Assembly: GCA_021234155.1 (NCBI GenBank)
Contig: JAJEKV010000751.1
Coordinates: forward strand, 33,416 to 97,415
Length of the DNA: 64,000 nucleotides
Direction: 5' to 3'
DNA from: Isoetes taiwanensis
Lineage: Eukaryota > Streptophyta > Lycopodiopsida > Isoetales > Isoetaceae
This document shows, one piece after another, positions 1 through 12,172 of the stretch. How positions within the stretch are numbered: the first letter of the stretch is position 1; every line of letters starts with the position of its first letter. The position numbers were made by a program, and so were the translations under genes. Below the pieces are notes generated by a model. It did not search any database. It saw only the letters and a list, made by a program, of their open reading frames with translations, and was not told the DNA's origin.

Positions 1-1800
1 CATTTCAAGCATGTGACCATAGCAACTTCAAACAACTTTGCCAAGTGCAATTTATGTGCCAAGCTGAAGGAGACACTAGATAAGGCTGTGCAACCAAGTC
101 TAAGGGCAAAGATAAAGGGAACATATGAAGGACCATATAGCGAGATCAACTATCATGTAGATCAACTTATTGGATGTGGAGGACCTTATACGCAATGGAA
201 CCTAATAACTATCTATGTATTATACATGATAAAATGGACCAACGAAGACTTGTCTTCCACAATTCAAAAGTACATTCCTAAGTCATGTGGAAGATCATAC
301 CCTTTCTTGATTTCAATGGTGGGGCAATATTGCATGGGCGGTCTCGGACCTATTATGGCCATTTCGGTTTAGAGTTGTGGAGTGATGGTCCGATTTTCAC
401 ATTGGGAGTATCATGAGGTGTTTAGAAACTATGAGAAGGGTTACAATGGTCACCCTCTGAGGATCCTCTGACTAGCGGGCACTACATAGTGCATTGTTGG
501 ATGGAACCCCTAATAGTATTGAAAAGTTTAGCAAAGGCAAGATTTAGGAGGAATGGACCTAATGAACATGTTGGAGCTTCAACATCTCGTGCTAAACCTC
601 GAGATCTGAGAGAAAGTTCCTCTTGCAACTAGATAATTGTCTTTGGTCAAAATAAAACGGTGGATGTTTTCTTTCCTATCCTACTTAACATTTGTGGGTG
701 TTTTTGAAAAGAGTCAATTTGGGGTTCCTAATGCGGGACATACTCATGAGGATGTGGATGCATTGTTTGGAAAATATAGTCATGTATTGAGGCAATGACA
801 GTTACCAACTTTCGGGCTATTGGAAATATTTCATGGATGTACAAATCCATCTCCTATAGGATCTATCATAGAAAAAGTGCACGATTGGAAGAGTTTTGTG
901 GATGGTTATGCTCTCGACATGGAAGGTCATTCTAGACCTCTTCAATTCACTTTTGGGTGAGAGAAGGGATTCCAATCATGCAATGGAAAATGAGACCTTG
1001 AGGAGGAGAAGTGGAGAGGTGGGGCAGAAATTTGGCCTTGAGGGATGCAAATGGCAAGCCTATGATACCTCTGGTCAACCAAAAGCTCTAAAACCAAGCT
1101 GAAGAAGTCAAGCAATTGGGATTGACTAAGGATGGCATCAATGACTACATCAAGCATTGGCAAACTAATTCGGATGACACAAATCGTGCATTGATAGATT
1201 ATTGGAAGAAGGTGATCAACTTGTTGGATGAGGTAGACACATCCTACGAAGAAATTTGAAAGAAGGGTGGTTCCCTAAAAGTAAGTGGAAAACATTAGGC
1301 TGGTCTTTGCGAAGATGATGGTACCATTAGTAGCATTGTGAAGGCATATGCTCCTCCTCAATCGATAAACACTATGTTGGTCCTAAGAAGGATAGGCCAA
1401 AATATCTAGGCATGGATTCTTATGAACCTTCTCTTGCGGCGTGGAGTGCAACCAATTTGTAGTAGTAAAACCGGCCAGATCTAGAGACCTATCGGTGTGG
1501 TTGGGATGGACTATCTCGGATATTTGCAAAAGAAGGTGATGTTAACTTCAATAAGGTGGCGTGGAATGGTGGTGTCGATTACATCGGTTGAGTAATGTCG
1601 CAGATAAAGAAAAGATATTGATTGTTGGACAAAGAGGTGGAGGAGAAATCCAAGTGATCACGATCTTTGGCTAGACATTGAAAGCAAGTATTGTACTCGT
1701 GGACTCAAAAACTATTCCTAGTAAAAGCGGCGAGAGTTACAATACCTCGGGGATGTAAGGAATAAGGTTCTCATATCCTTGGGGATGCTAGTGGAAAAAT
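1..1800 (+). pseudogene. Transposase-like protein with HTHEDVDALF motif, decayed
   Basis: The first readable block (about 13-372) has a metal-binding-like motif, FAKCNLCAKLKETLDKA, followed by a stretch ending VGQYCMGGLGPIMAISV. Further down, in another frame near 690-800, comes GHTHEDVDALFGKYSHVLR preceded by a hydrophobic stretch ending GVPNA, and near 840-900 FHGCTNPSPIGSII. The CxxC block followed by a C-terminal HTHED block matches a widespread transposase-like family (the domain I know as DUF7869); I place it there from memory, without a database search. Several frameshifts and stops break the frame. The second copy at 47100-49152 (minus) is broken at different places, so the two together outline the protein. 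Whether it is the transposase is inferred from its position between the TIRs. Confidence 0.6.
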
Positions 1801-2021
1801 GAAAAACAATTACTATGTATCTTTTCTGAGTTAATAAAAGTTGTGTACTACTTGAGTTCCATGATATATGATTTTGTAATTTGAAGTTAAGGTGTGAGTT
1901 TATATTCAGGTGTGTGATTATATGTTAGCGTCTATTCTAGTCTAAGGGCAACAAAGTTACTAAAAAGTGAATTTAACAAAGTTACTAAAAAAGTGCAATA
2001 TAAAATTTATCCCAAAATTAA

Positions 2022-2052
2022 GACATAATCCCAATTTAATTGAATGATGGTT
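2022..2052 (-). repeat. Right terminal inverted repeat of the HTHEDVD transposon
   Basis: Read on the minus strand it begins AACCATCATTCAATTAAATT and continues GGGATTATGTC. It is identical over about 31 bp to the left end at 46877-46907 and nearly identical to the ends of the two non-coding elements at 33249 and 43989. Confidence 0.85.
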
Positions 2053-2880
2053 TGAGCTAAATGCGCACAGTTTTTGTGCCCAAAAAGTTTCATGCTGAAA
2101 TGCAGAGTTCTTGCGTGTGGGTTGGATCAGCTATGGAACAAACAAAAGATGTGAATTAAGTGAAGCTCAAGGCAAAAAGCGGGGTCAATCCAGTTTCCAA
2201 AGGGCGTTGAGACTACAACTCGTTTACACCCCCATAGCTATGAAAAGCGGCGGGAAGGTTCGACACCAAATGGAGTCGGGACAAATTTGGGGCTGCTAGC
2301 CCCCTTTTTTCTCCTTTTTGCTATCAATTCACGAGGCCATTCACGAAGCCGAAAACCAAGCATTTAGATCGATATTCTGCTTGAAGAGCACCCATTCCAG
2401 ATCTGCATTTCGGGGCAAAAGGAAAGGACTTGCTTTTCCCCCTGCCAATAGTTCCACTTTGCAAAGCGTTTCGCTGCGAGATCATTCTCAGATTTTTTTG
2501 CATAAGAATGTGATCTCAAATCTACAGAAATGCCGATTGTTATTGCATAAAAGAAAGCATCACGGGTTTACCATCTGGGTATGGCAAGTCGGGCTCTTTT
2601 AAAAAATGACCCGACTCAAAGATGGCTTGCTCCAAAGAAAACTTCATTTTCTTCGGAATGGGGCGGAGGGCTGGAAAAGCGAGGCGGAATCTTGCCTTTG
2701 AAGAGAAGCAATGTATATGATGTCACATCGTACATCAGTTTTTTTCTCGAACTGGTTCGCTTGGTTGGATTGGAGCTTAAAGGAATTGACCACCACGTGT
2801 CAGCAGGAGCTTGTCTCAAATAAATAGCATCAAATAAATAGGAAAAGTTTGGAAAATTGTCACTGCTTTATATATGAATG
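2053..2880. other. Unassigned sequence between repeats
   Basis: Open frames of 60-94 codons occur here on both strands, but none shows a recognisable domain and they overlap one another. I see no convincing gene. The stretch ends at a small hairpin. Confidence 0.4.
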
Positions 2881-2891
2881 AAAGGAACAAT

Positions 2892-2908
2892 GCCCACCTT
2901 TGGTGGGC
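2892..2908. other. Small perfect hairpin
   Basis: GCCCACC, three T, GGTGGGC: seven-base arms around a 3-base loop, in AT-rich surroundings just before the dispersed repeat at 2935. It resembles the terminal hairpins of the Helitron-like ends at 16224 and 36966, but no CTRR end follows, so its role is open. Confidence 0.5.
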
Positions 2909-2934
2909 TTTGTGATTTTAATATAAGGATTGTG

Positions 2935-3222
2935 ATAGCTCACGATGATACTTGTAGTTTTTCATATTTGTAGTATAAAGCTTCACTTCATTTTTTTTTT
3001 TCAGCACGATGCTAGTTGGACCACCTATAAAGTTCCTTCTATATTTAGGTGCATTTATGATGATATTATTAATATGACTGATGCTATTTGCATTTGAAAG
3101 CTCTTTTTCCCTTGCTAAGAATGTGGTTGTACAAACATGCCTTAAACATTTAAACCGGAGGGGAGGGAGGAGGAGGAACCCTAATCATAAAATTGTAGTT
3201 GAGAAATTGTTCTCACATTATT
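2935..3222 (+). repeat. Dispersed repeat, second copy at 37648-37930
   Basis: Both copies share GATGATACTTGTAGTTTTTC, a TTCACTTCA tract followed by T-run and CACGATGCTAGTTGGACC, and the stretch ending ATGTGGTTGTACAAACAT. Identity is high by eye with small indels. No protein is encoded. In the second copy it sits inside a candidate Helitron. Confidence 0.75.
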
Positions 3223-4075
3223 AGCATAACAAACTAGGTGTTATGGCGATTTAGCATAACAAACTAGGTGTTTATGCACTTTTAATATATTTGGGTGGGT
3301 GGGTAACACCATTGGAACGTAAGCCCGAGATTTATGCGAGCATTAAAACTTGAGGGCGGGTTGTTAAGGGCGGGTGAAGATAAAGTTTTTGGTTTGGCGA
3401 TTCCGCGGCGAGAGATATCCTTTCGGTAGGAATCACCATAAAAATTTCTTCCCATGGATCACTCGCTCAAAGCTGCTAGCGATAGCAAAGCGATGCCTAG
3501 CATTTTGAGAGCAATTTTTGCCCTTCGAAAATTTTGGTCGGGCCTTCGATCTGATTTTTGGTTTGCATGGATGGCCACTCTAATCCGTTTCATTCCGACC
3601 CACATAGTCGATTTGGAGACTCGATCGGTAGGGTATTCAAGCTCAAAGATATGAGCAAAAAATGGTTAAGGGGTAAGCCTTGATCGGCGTAATTTGGCGG
3701 TTAATCTTGGCGATTTTGATGATTCCACGGAAGGATATCTTTTTTGAACAATCACCAAAACCCGGGGTAACTTTATTTCACACGCTAAAGGAACCGTATA
3801 AATAACATAACAATTTCGTATAACAAACTAGGTGTTTATGCACTTTTGTTTATGTGTTACGGGTGGGTAACATTGTAAAATCACTGCAACCAACGGCTGA
3901 GATTTGGTATAAGCATTAAAACTTGAGGGCCACCAGGTTGTGAAGGAACCGTAAAGTTTTATTGGCTAAATAATTGTCCGACGAACTCCTTACAAAGGAC
4001 CGTCCTTTTCTCAGTAACCCATGTGGAAATGGCAGGTAACGTGTGGACTCTGCTCTAGACTAAATAAATCGGGTG
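3223..4075 (+). repeat. Dispersed repeat block, inverted copy at 45735-46470
   Basis: The block starts with tandem CATAACAAACTAGGTGTTATG units, then has a conserved stretch around CATTAAAACTTGAGGG, GGAATCACC motifs and a segment starting ATAATTGTCCGAC that is also found upstream of the receptor-kinase gene (21370-21480), at 16450-17475 and at 45735-45850. It ends with the shared CCCATGTGGAAA and CTAAATAAATCGGG stretches. No coding sequence is evident. It is probably a remnant of an element linked to the kinase 5' region. Confidence 0.6.
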
Positions 4076-4099
4076 AAAATATCGTGACCCTGGTTTTAG

Positions 4100-4640
4100 T
4101 GATTCCATCGCGGTGAATACTTTCCCGCGGAATCACAGACCCTCCGGCAACGGGATCCATTCCGGAGACCCCGTTGGCCGTACCTGACGGTAGGGCAATA
4201 AATTCAATACTGTCCCGCGGAATCACAGCGGTAGAATACTGCCGGACGGAATCACCAAGTAAGTATTCCACGCGACGGAATCACGACGACGGAATACCAC
4301 CGGATGGAATCACCCGTCACGGATCCCATGACACGGAATCACCAAGTTGCAATCCGCGGGGCCGGAATCACTAACTTGTTATTTCGATGCGGCCGGAATC
4401 ACCATATTTTGATTCCGCCCGGCGGAATCCGCGGAATAGGATTCCTCGGCGGAATCACCAATTGGATTACGTCGGCGGAATCACTACGATCGATTCGGTG
4501 ACGGAATCACGTAATCGACCATTCCTCAGGGTGGAATCACCCAATCGATTCCATCGGCGGAATCACCAAAAATCTGATTCCGGTCGTGAATCACATCACA
4601 AATGAATCAGCGGGATGGAATCACCGCTAGTGAAGGGCGC
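4100..4640. repeat. Array of GGAATCAC hairpin units
   Basis: About fifteen GGAATCAC motifs occur at 20-30-bp intervals (for example near 4130, 4218, 4248, 4278, 4306, 4336, 4394, 4450, 4503, 4533, 4559 and 4617), with one more near 4838. Most are preceded by GATTCC or TATTCC, so units read GATTCC-GC-rich core-GGAATC and can fold back. The core varies (ATCGGC, GCCCGGC, CTCGGC), which may partly be sequence error. Open frames through the array (4174-4605) reflect its repetition and are not genes. Confidence 0.7.
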
Positions 4641-4950
4641 ATCCGGCCCGTCGATGCCGCGTCGGCATGGGATATCGTCGCTATTTTATATAAAAGCCTA
4701 TTTAAATTTAGGGCCCGACTTTTGAATTGAATCTTGGGGACGGGCATTATTAAGCCGCCTGCCAAGTGACAAGGGAAATGATTGCATGGCCATTGCCCTA
4801 TCACCCGCATACCCGTCAACCCATAGCGGATAGTGATCTGTCGAAGGAATCACCTGCAGATTAGCGCCAAAGCCCTTTCTCGAGCTTAGTTCGCGGGCCT
4901 CCGTTCCTCCTTCCTTTCGAATTCTTGTCCCTTTCTTATCATTTGTTCAT

Positions 4951-5784
4951 ATGGATCAAAGCCACGGAACCTCGGTTAATGAGAACTTCGAGGCTGAGAA
5001 TCTTCCGCTAACTTCGGCTTTCAATTTTCCGCCAACAATCCTTTCTTGGGAGGAGGCGGTAGGTCGGAGGTGGACTCCCCCTCCCTAAGTTTCCTCCGGG
5101 TTTTGAGCGGTTGGGCCGGGTCGAATGGCGGATCTTGCATCTGTGCGGCGGTGAGTTGTTAGTGGTGCCGACTTATTCAATGTCGTGGAGGGAGTCCTCG
5201 GTATCCCCAGAGCTCTGCTCCGATGACAAAATAAAGAAAAGGCCGAAAGCAAGGATCCAAAGGAAAAAGTTGATTGCAAGGAGCGAAGATTTCGGAGAGG
5301 ATGCCATGGAGAACCCTCCTCAGGATTACGCCGGATACATGGATGATGAAATCGCAAACTGGCGGTTTGATCGGGCAGATGGGCGTTGGTATTGTTTATT
5401 TGGTGGGTGTAGTAGCAGTTACTCCAAAAAATGGGATCTGGAGATCTACAGACTCGCAAAGCATTCCATGACGAATGATTACAAGCTGCCACCATTGGCA
5501 AGAGGCCGGAAACCAATTGCTCGTAAATGCGGGGGAGGAAGAGGAACTTCAATTGGTCAAAATTTGAGCCGGGGCGGAGCGCGGATGAAGATTATCTGTG
5601 GCAGCATAATCTTAGGCGGATTTTGGTGAGGGCCAGGCGAAGGGCCGAGGCTATGGCAGAGGAGCAGATTGAGCACGGACTTCTCAATCCTGCTATGAGG
5701 TCTGCTTGGGTCAATCAACAGGTGGAGTTAAGGCGGACGGTAGAGGAAACTTTGGAGGAGCAGAAGAGGGAAACTTTATATTAA
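4951..5784 (+). pseudogene. Frameshifted hypothetical protein with a zinc-finger-like block
   Basis: An ATG at 4951 opens 45 codons (MDQSHGTSVNENFEAENLPL...), then the frame moves to one open through 5629 and again to one ending at 5784, giving roughly 277 codons if joined. The middle has WYCLFGGCSSSYSKKWDLEI followed by YRLAKHSM, which spaces two Cys and a His much like a BED or C2H2 finger. The last part is rich in Arg and Glu (RARRRAEAMAEEQ) and probably helical. Both frame changes lie in C/G-rich runs. The continuous coding character across three frames suggests one broken gene, perhaps a transposon gene. I do not recognise the family. Confidence 0.4.
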
Positions 5785-5829
5785 TAGGAAGATGCTAATA
5801 CAATGAGAAGTCAAGAGAGGTTGTGGTAA

Positions 5830-6240
5830 CCCCAAACCATGTAATTTGAAGCCTAAAATCGATCATGCGAGGCGAGATTTTATCTCTTGGTAGAGGCTCA
5901 TGAGGAGGGTGTTCAAACCTCGGAAGATCGGATGGCATCTCAAGGCTTCCAAATCACCCAATAAACCAATGCCCTGCCGATATTGAATGCCCACTTCTTG
6001 AAGCAAGGCCATCTGTCAGGGTAGATGCCCAAGAGAATTTGCTGATTTGTGAGAAAAATCATTGCAAGATGCAAGAAAAATCATTGCAAAGTAGAAAACA
6101 ATGCTCAATTGATTCAGGTGCACCCTTGCAGACTGGACACAGAGGACTGATATTTGACTTGAAGGAGTGAATATGAACATTAGTCCTCAACGCTCTATGC
6201 GCAATTTGACACATGCATAAAAGGACTGATTACATGATAT
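5830..6240 (-). pseudogene. LINE reverse transcriptase 3' fragment (zf-RVT region)
   Basis: Read on the minus strand, the frame gives HRALRTNVHIHSFKSNISPL followed by CPVCKGAPESIEHCFLLCND, the Cys/His-containing zf-RVT block found after the reverse transcriptase in plant L1-type LINEs. The frame then breaks. No EN or RT domain is attached, so it is a 5'-truncated remnant. The other LINE in the window (28453-36773) has a different version of this block, so the two are not recent copies of each other. Confidence 0.6.
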
Positions 6241-7911
6241 GATTTCTATAAACAAAGACACTTAGCCAAAAGGCATGTCATTACCTGGATTTGACTATTT
6301 GGATGTTTCAAGTTCTCATCAATGGCAAGATGTAAAGCCTTTGCCAGTTTTGAAGGAAGTGGTATTTTGGCAATGGCAATGCATTCAATAAGTCTAGATA
6401 TAGCACTTGAATCGAGGGATCCAGAAAATAATGAGCTTTCCATAAAGCAGGGACACAATCCATCAATATCCTGCTGATGTTAGATTTTTGAATGTGATAG
6501 ATTCCAAATTTTCTTTATATGTCATTAATAAAACATTTAAAAGCATGTTTTTTCGACGAAAGCCCCTCTACTTCTAGACCGATCTTTACTTCTAGACTGA
6601 TGCTTTAGCTCTTCTTTGCTTTTGAATTCATGACTATTCAGGTAAAAAAAAGGTACTTAGATCCTTTATTATAAAGTTTTAGTGTATGTCGTGCATAAAA
6701 CCCTAAAATTTTCGACGGCCCAGATTTGATGAAATCAATGGAAGACACGATGCCACGTGAGATTCTAGGGTTTTTTTTTTGGTTTTTTTCGTTAAAAGTT
6801 CCGACGACTTCTTCTTTCCTAGCAGCATCCAAGAATGGTAGAAAAATCTATCAACTCTGACGGCTCTTGGTGGCTTTTGGCGGAGTTGCACCCCGTTCAG
6901 CTCAACTCTGACTTATTTCTTAGCTTTTGATTTTTGAACAGGATATATGATTTTATTGTTCATGACTATCCCGTTTGAAGCCGTTTGTTGAAGCCGGAGA
7001 ATAGTTAATTTGTTTTGGGTGCAATTATTTTTCAAAATTTGCATGCAAGAAGAGTAAAAAGTCGAGAAAGATAAAAGCGGTCGGTCGCGGGGCTTGGTAG
7101 ATCCGGTCGCGAGGGTTTGCTATGGTGCCGTATCTCGGATGCACTTTGGCCGCTACGGTAGGTCGCCCCATTGCGATAATGCAAGCTGTCATGTTTATCG
7201 GGTTTTGCTTGACAAAGCAAAGGAAACGCCAATCAAGGAATGGGTTAGGACATCAAAAGATTTATTCACATGAATCCCGAGCTTAGATATGCGGAATTTA
7301 AGCGAGCTTTTTAGTAAGGTCGGATCACGCAAAAATGGGGATAAACTTCACTGGTGGCCCATTGGCATTAAACGGAGTAGTTGCTACTACACGGTGATGC
7401 ATGATGGCGGACCTCCCTTTGTTGTTTTTGAGGCGCAGATGCAAAAAGCCCACGAGAATATTGATGTAGGTAGAATTTCGATTTGCGAAAAGAACCACGA
7501 GTTTTCCCTCTTTGAAGGATCAAAATTTGCGCACTCTGGCTCCCGAGGCGGGATATGCTTTTGAATTTAGGCACTTAATCTGTCTTTGGGATTGGTAAAA
7601 GAAGTTGCTTTTCGTTTTTTAAGTGGCACGTTGCTTGGATAAATTCGAGTTGTAGATGGATTTGTTGATTACTCTCGAAGGTACTTTTTGTTACGCACCA
7701 CATGTATTACCTCTATATCTGTAGTTGAAAAGCGATCCACGGATGCCCATTGATGAGTAATGCGCATTTGATAAAGCGGGGGCTACACCATTCAACACTT
7801 CTTGGTTCTCTATATCCTCTATATCCCGCAAAACCCGGTAAAAGTCTATATGTACTCTGAATCATTACATCCGATATAATGGCAATAGATGCATGATTAG
7901 AGATGGACTTG
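6241..7911. other. Unassigned region without a supported gene
   Basis: Open frames of 60-91 codons exist (for instance 6246-6458 minus and 7289-7564 plus), but none shows a motif I recognise. The sequence is AT-rich with short T runs near 6771 and 6783. No repeat shared with other parts of the window was noticed until the tandem array begins at 7912. Confidence 0.35.
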
Positions 7912-10900
7912 CAAGAAAACTCTTATATTGTACATATTTTCATCTGGTTTTAATGATATGACTAATTTGGGTTAGGTTATTAGTTGTGTAGTTGCCCGTT
8001 GTGTCTCTGAGGGCATGAGTTTCCGCATTTACAAATGATTGTAAGCTTACGAAGATAAAAAGTAGGAATTAGGGAATCTTACACTCAAGCTTCATTCTTT
8101 GCTGGGAAATATTCTTTGTGAGTAGGAGGATGCCATGTGTATATAGGAGCACCATATTCAGCAATATTTGCATTGAAAATGGTATGTATTTTGTTTTCCT
8201 TTATTGGTTTTATCCTATAGAGATGTATCATTGCATTGTACCCGAAACTTCACGATGGAGATTGAAGCTTGCAAAGTTAGATTGATATATATTGCGTGTT
8301 AATGTACTTTGCGCTTCATGACCAATTTGATTGCGATTATGCAAATCTTTACAATGTACATGGAGTCTAGCGAAGCATCTTTTGTTCTTGAAAAGTCATT
8401 ATGATTATCGGGGACTTTTCAGATTTTTATGCCAAAACTTATGGTACATTGTGTTGAAAAATTCTGTTTGCCAAATTATTTGACACATTTCGGAAAAGTA
8501 AGGTTCAATTGTGCTAGGTTGGAAATATCATTTGAGAGTTGTTAAGCAAATTGATGTTTCCCTACATGTAGGAAGATGTTGCGACTCACGAAACTATGAG
8601 AATCTCGAGAAAATGTATCATCTGAAGCTTCAATTGGTTGTAGATTTAGAGAACACATGTTGTCTTGGTAAACTATATATTTGCAGATTCTACATCTTAA
8701 TTTAGCACTCCATGCACATTATACCATTGTATAAATTTGCCGGGCATAGCGTTAAAGTAATCATTGATTATACGCTATTGTTTTGTCAACGTTTTTGCAT
8801 TGAACTTTGTAAGTGGTAGTCTTGGTTTTGTTTTTCCTACATGTAGGAAGATGTTGCGGCTCTGAAACTATGAGAATCTCAGAAAATGTATCATACCAAG
8901 CAACAATTGGTTGTAGATTTAGAGAACACATGTTGTCTTGGTAAACTATATATTTGCAGATTCTACATCTTAATTTAGCACTCCATGCACATTATACCAT
9001 TGTATAAACTGCCAGGCATAGCGTTAAAGTAATCATTGATTATCTGCTATTGTTTTGTCAACGTTTTTGCATTGAACTTACAAGAAAACTCTTATATTGT
9101 ACATATTTTCATCTGGTTTTAATGATATGACTAGCTGGGTTAGGTTATTAGTTGTTTAGTTGCGCCCGTTGTAATCTGCAGGGGCATGAGTTTCCGCATT
9201 TACAAATGATTGTAAGCTTCTGAAGATAAAAAGTAGGAATTAGGGAATCTTACACTCAAGCTTCATTGCTGGCAGGAAATATTGCTGTGAGTAGGAGGAT
9301 GCCATGTGTATACAGGAGCACCATATTCAGCAATATTTGCATTGAAAATGGTATGTATTTTGTTTTCCTTTATTGGTTTTTATCCTATAGAGATGTATCA
9401 TTGCATTGTACCCAGAAACTTCACCAGTAGATTGAAGCTTGCAAAGTTAGATTGATATATATTGCGTGTTAATGTACTTGCGCTTCATGACCAATTTGAT
9501 TGCAGTTATGCAAATCTTTACAATGTACATGGAGTCTAGCGAAGCATCTTTTGTTGCAGAAAAGTCATTATGATTATGCAGGACTTTTCAGATTTTTTAT
9601 GCCAAAACTTATGGTACATTGTGTTGAAAAATTCTGTTTGCCAAATTATTTGACACGCTCAGAAAAGTAATGTTCCAATTGTGCTAGGTTGGAAATATCA
9701 TTGAGAGTTGTTAAGCAAATTGATGTTTCCCTACATGTAGGAAGATGTTGCGGCTCTGAAACTATGAGAATCTCAGAAAATGTATCATACGAAGCTTCAA
9801 TTGGTTGTAGATTTAGAGAACACATGTTGTCTTGGTAAACTATATATTTGCTTGATTCTACATCTTAATTTAGCACTCCATGCACATTATACCATTGTAT
9901 AAATTTGCCGGGCATAGCGTTAAAGTAATCATTGATTATACGCTATTGTTTTGTCAACGTTTTGCATTGAACTTTGTAAGTGGTAGTCTTGGTTTTGTTT
10001 TTCCTACATGTAGGAAGATGTTGCGGCTCTGAAACTATGAGAATCTCAGAAAATGTATCATACCAAGCAACAATTGGTTGTAGATTTAGAGAACACATGT
10101 TGTCTTGGTAAACTATATATTTGCAGATTCTACATCTTAATTTAGCACTCCATGCACATTATACCATTGTATAAACTGCCAGGCATAGCGTTAAAGTAAT
10201 CATTGATTATCTGCTATTGTTTTGTCAACGTTTTTGCATTGAACTTACAAGAAAACTCTTATATTGTACATATTTTCATCCGGTTTTAATGATATGACTA
10301 ATTTGGGTTAGGTTATTAGTTGTTTAGTTGCTTGGTTGTGTGTCTGCGAGGGGCATGAGTTTCCGCATTTACAAATGATTGTAAGCTTCTGAAGATAAAA
10401 AGTAGGAATTAGGGAATCTTACACTCAAGCTTCATTGCTGGCAGGAAATATTGCTGTGAGTAGGAGGATGCCATGTGTATATCTGAGGAGCACCATATTG
10501 ACAATATTTGCATTGAAAATGGTATGTATTTTGTTTTCCTTTATTGGTTTTTATCCTATAGAGATGTATCATTGCATTGTACCCAGAAACTTCACCAGTA
10601 GATTGAAGCTTGCAAAGTTAGATTGATATATATTGCGTGTTAATGTACTTGCGCTTCATGACCAATTTGATTGCAGTTATGCAAATCTTTACAATGTACA
10701 TGGAGTCTAGCGAAGCATCTTTTGTTGAGAAAAGTCATTATGATTATGCAGGACTTTTGATTTTTTTATGCCAAAACTTATGGTACATTGTGTTGAAAAA
10801 TTCGTTTGCCAAATTATTTGACACTTCGAGAAAAGTAATGTTCCAATTGTGCTAGGTTGGAAATATCATTGAGAGTTGTTAAGCAAATTGATGTTTCCCT

Positions 10901-12172
10901 ACATGTAGGAAGATGTTGCGGCTCTGAAACTATGAGAATCTCAGAAAATGTATCATACGAAGCTTCAATTGGTTGTAGATTTAGAGAACACATGTTGTCT
11001 TGGTAAACTATATATTTGCGATTCTACATCTTAATTTAGCACTCCATGCACATTATACCATTGTATAAACCTGCCGGGCATAGCGTTAAAGTAATCATTG
11101 ATTATCCGCTATTGTTTTGTCAACGCGTTTTGCATTGAACTTTGTAAGTGGTAGTCTTGGTTTTGTTTTTCCTACATGTAGGAAGATGTTGCGGCTCTGA
11201 AACTATGAGAATCTCAGAAAATGTATCATACCAAGCAACAATTGGTTGTAGATTTAGAGAACACATGTTGTCTTGGTAAACTATATATTTGCAGATTCTA
11301 CATCTTAATTTAGCACTCCATGCACATTATACCATTGTATAAATTTGCCGGGCATAGCGTTAAAGTAATCATTGATTATCTGCTATTGTTTTGTCAACGT
11401 TTTTGCATTGAACTTACAAGAAAACTCTTATATTGTACATATTTTCATCTGGTTTTAATGATATGACTAGCTGGGTTAGGTTATTAGTTGTTTAGTTGCG
11501 CCCGTTGTAGTCTGCAGGGGCATGAGTTTCCGCATTTACAAATGATTGTAAGCTTACGAAGATAAAAGTAGGAATTAGGGAATCTTACACTCAAGCTTCA
11601 TTCTTTGGTGAAATATTCTTTGTGAGTAGGAGGATGCCATGTGTATCTGAGGAGCACCATATTCAGCAATATTTGCATTGAAAATGGTATGTATTTTGTT
11701 TTCCTTTATTGGTTTTATCCTATAGAGATGTATCATTGCATTGTACCGGAAACTTCACGATAGATTGAAGCTTGCAAAGTTAGATTGATATATATTGCGT
11801 GTTAATGTACTTGCGCTTCATGACCAATTTGATTGCGATTATGCAAATCTTTACAATGTACATGGAGTCTAGCGAAGCATCTTTTTATTTGAGAAAAGTC
11901 ATTATGATTATGCGGGACTTTTGATTTTTTATGCCAAAACTTATGGTACATTGTGTTGAAAAATTCTGTTTGCCAAATTATTTGACATGCTCAGAAAAGT
12001 AATGTTCCAATTGTGCTAGGTTGGAAATATCATTGAGAGTTGTTAAGCAAATTGATGTTTCCCTACATGTAGGAAGATGTTGCTCACGAAACTATGAGAA
12101 TCTCAGAAAACGTATCATACGAAGCTTCAATTGGTTGTAGATTTAGAGAACACATGTTGTCTTGGTAAACTA
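7912..12172 (+). repeat. 1.17-kb tandem array, four units, the last interrupted
   Basis: The anchor CAAGAAAACTCTTATATTG recurs at 7912, 9082, 10248 and 11418, giving periods of 1170, 1166 and 1170 bp. Each full unit holds an internal direct duplication of about 275 bp: CCTACATGTAGGAAGATGTTG appears twice per unit (near 8560/8833, 9730/10003 and 10897/11170). The fourth unit is cut at 12172 by another element and resumes at 13198. Differences between units fall mostly at CTG/CAG sites. Short open frames in the units (60-72 codons) are not conserved between copies, so the array is probably non-coding. Confidence 0.85.

Larger units (their letters stand above)
1..2052 (+). mobile_element. DNA transposon with HTHEDVD-type protein, 3' part (5' end outside window)
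   Basis: This is the right-hand part of a TIR transposon that enters from before the window. Its right end (about 2022-2052) ends in GAATGATGGTT, the reverse complement of the left end at 46877, and the inner sequence matches too (AAAATTAAGACAT, a run of AACAAAGTTACTAAAAA). The whole block 1-2052 is an inverted copy of 46877-48900, so the two define one family. The base after 2052 starts TGAG, the likely 4-bp target duplication, but its partner lies outside the window. The flanks of the two copies differ, so these are separate insertions rather than one segmental duplication. Confidence 0.8.

Noticed and set aside
4011-4605. Several open frames of 65-86 codons
   Set aside because: They arise from the repeated GGAATCAC units and contain no other sequence.
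9361-9400. Short intron (GTATGT...TATAG) in each 1.17-kb unit
   Set aside because: At about 40 bp it is shorter than usual plant introns and the surrounding sequence has no conserved frame.
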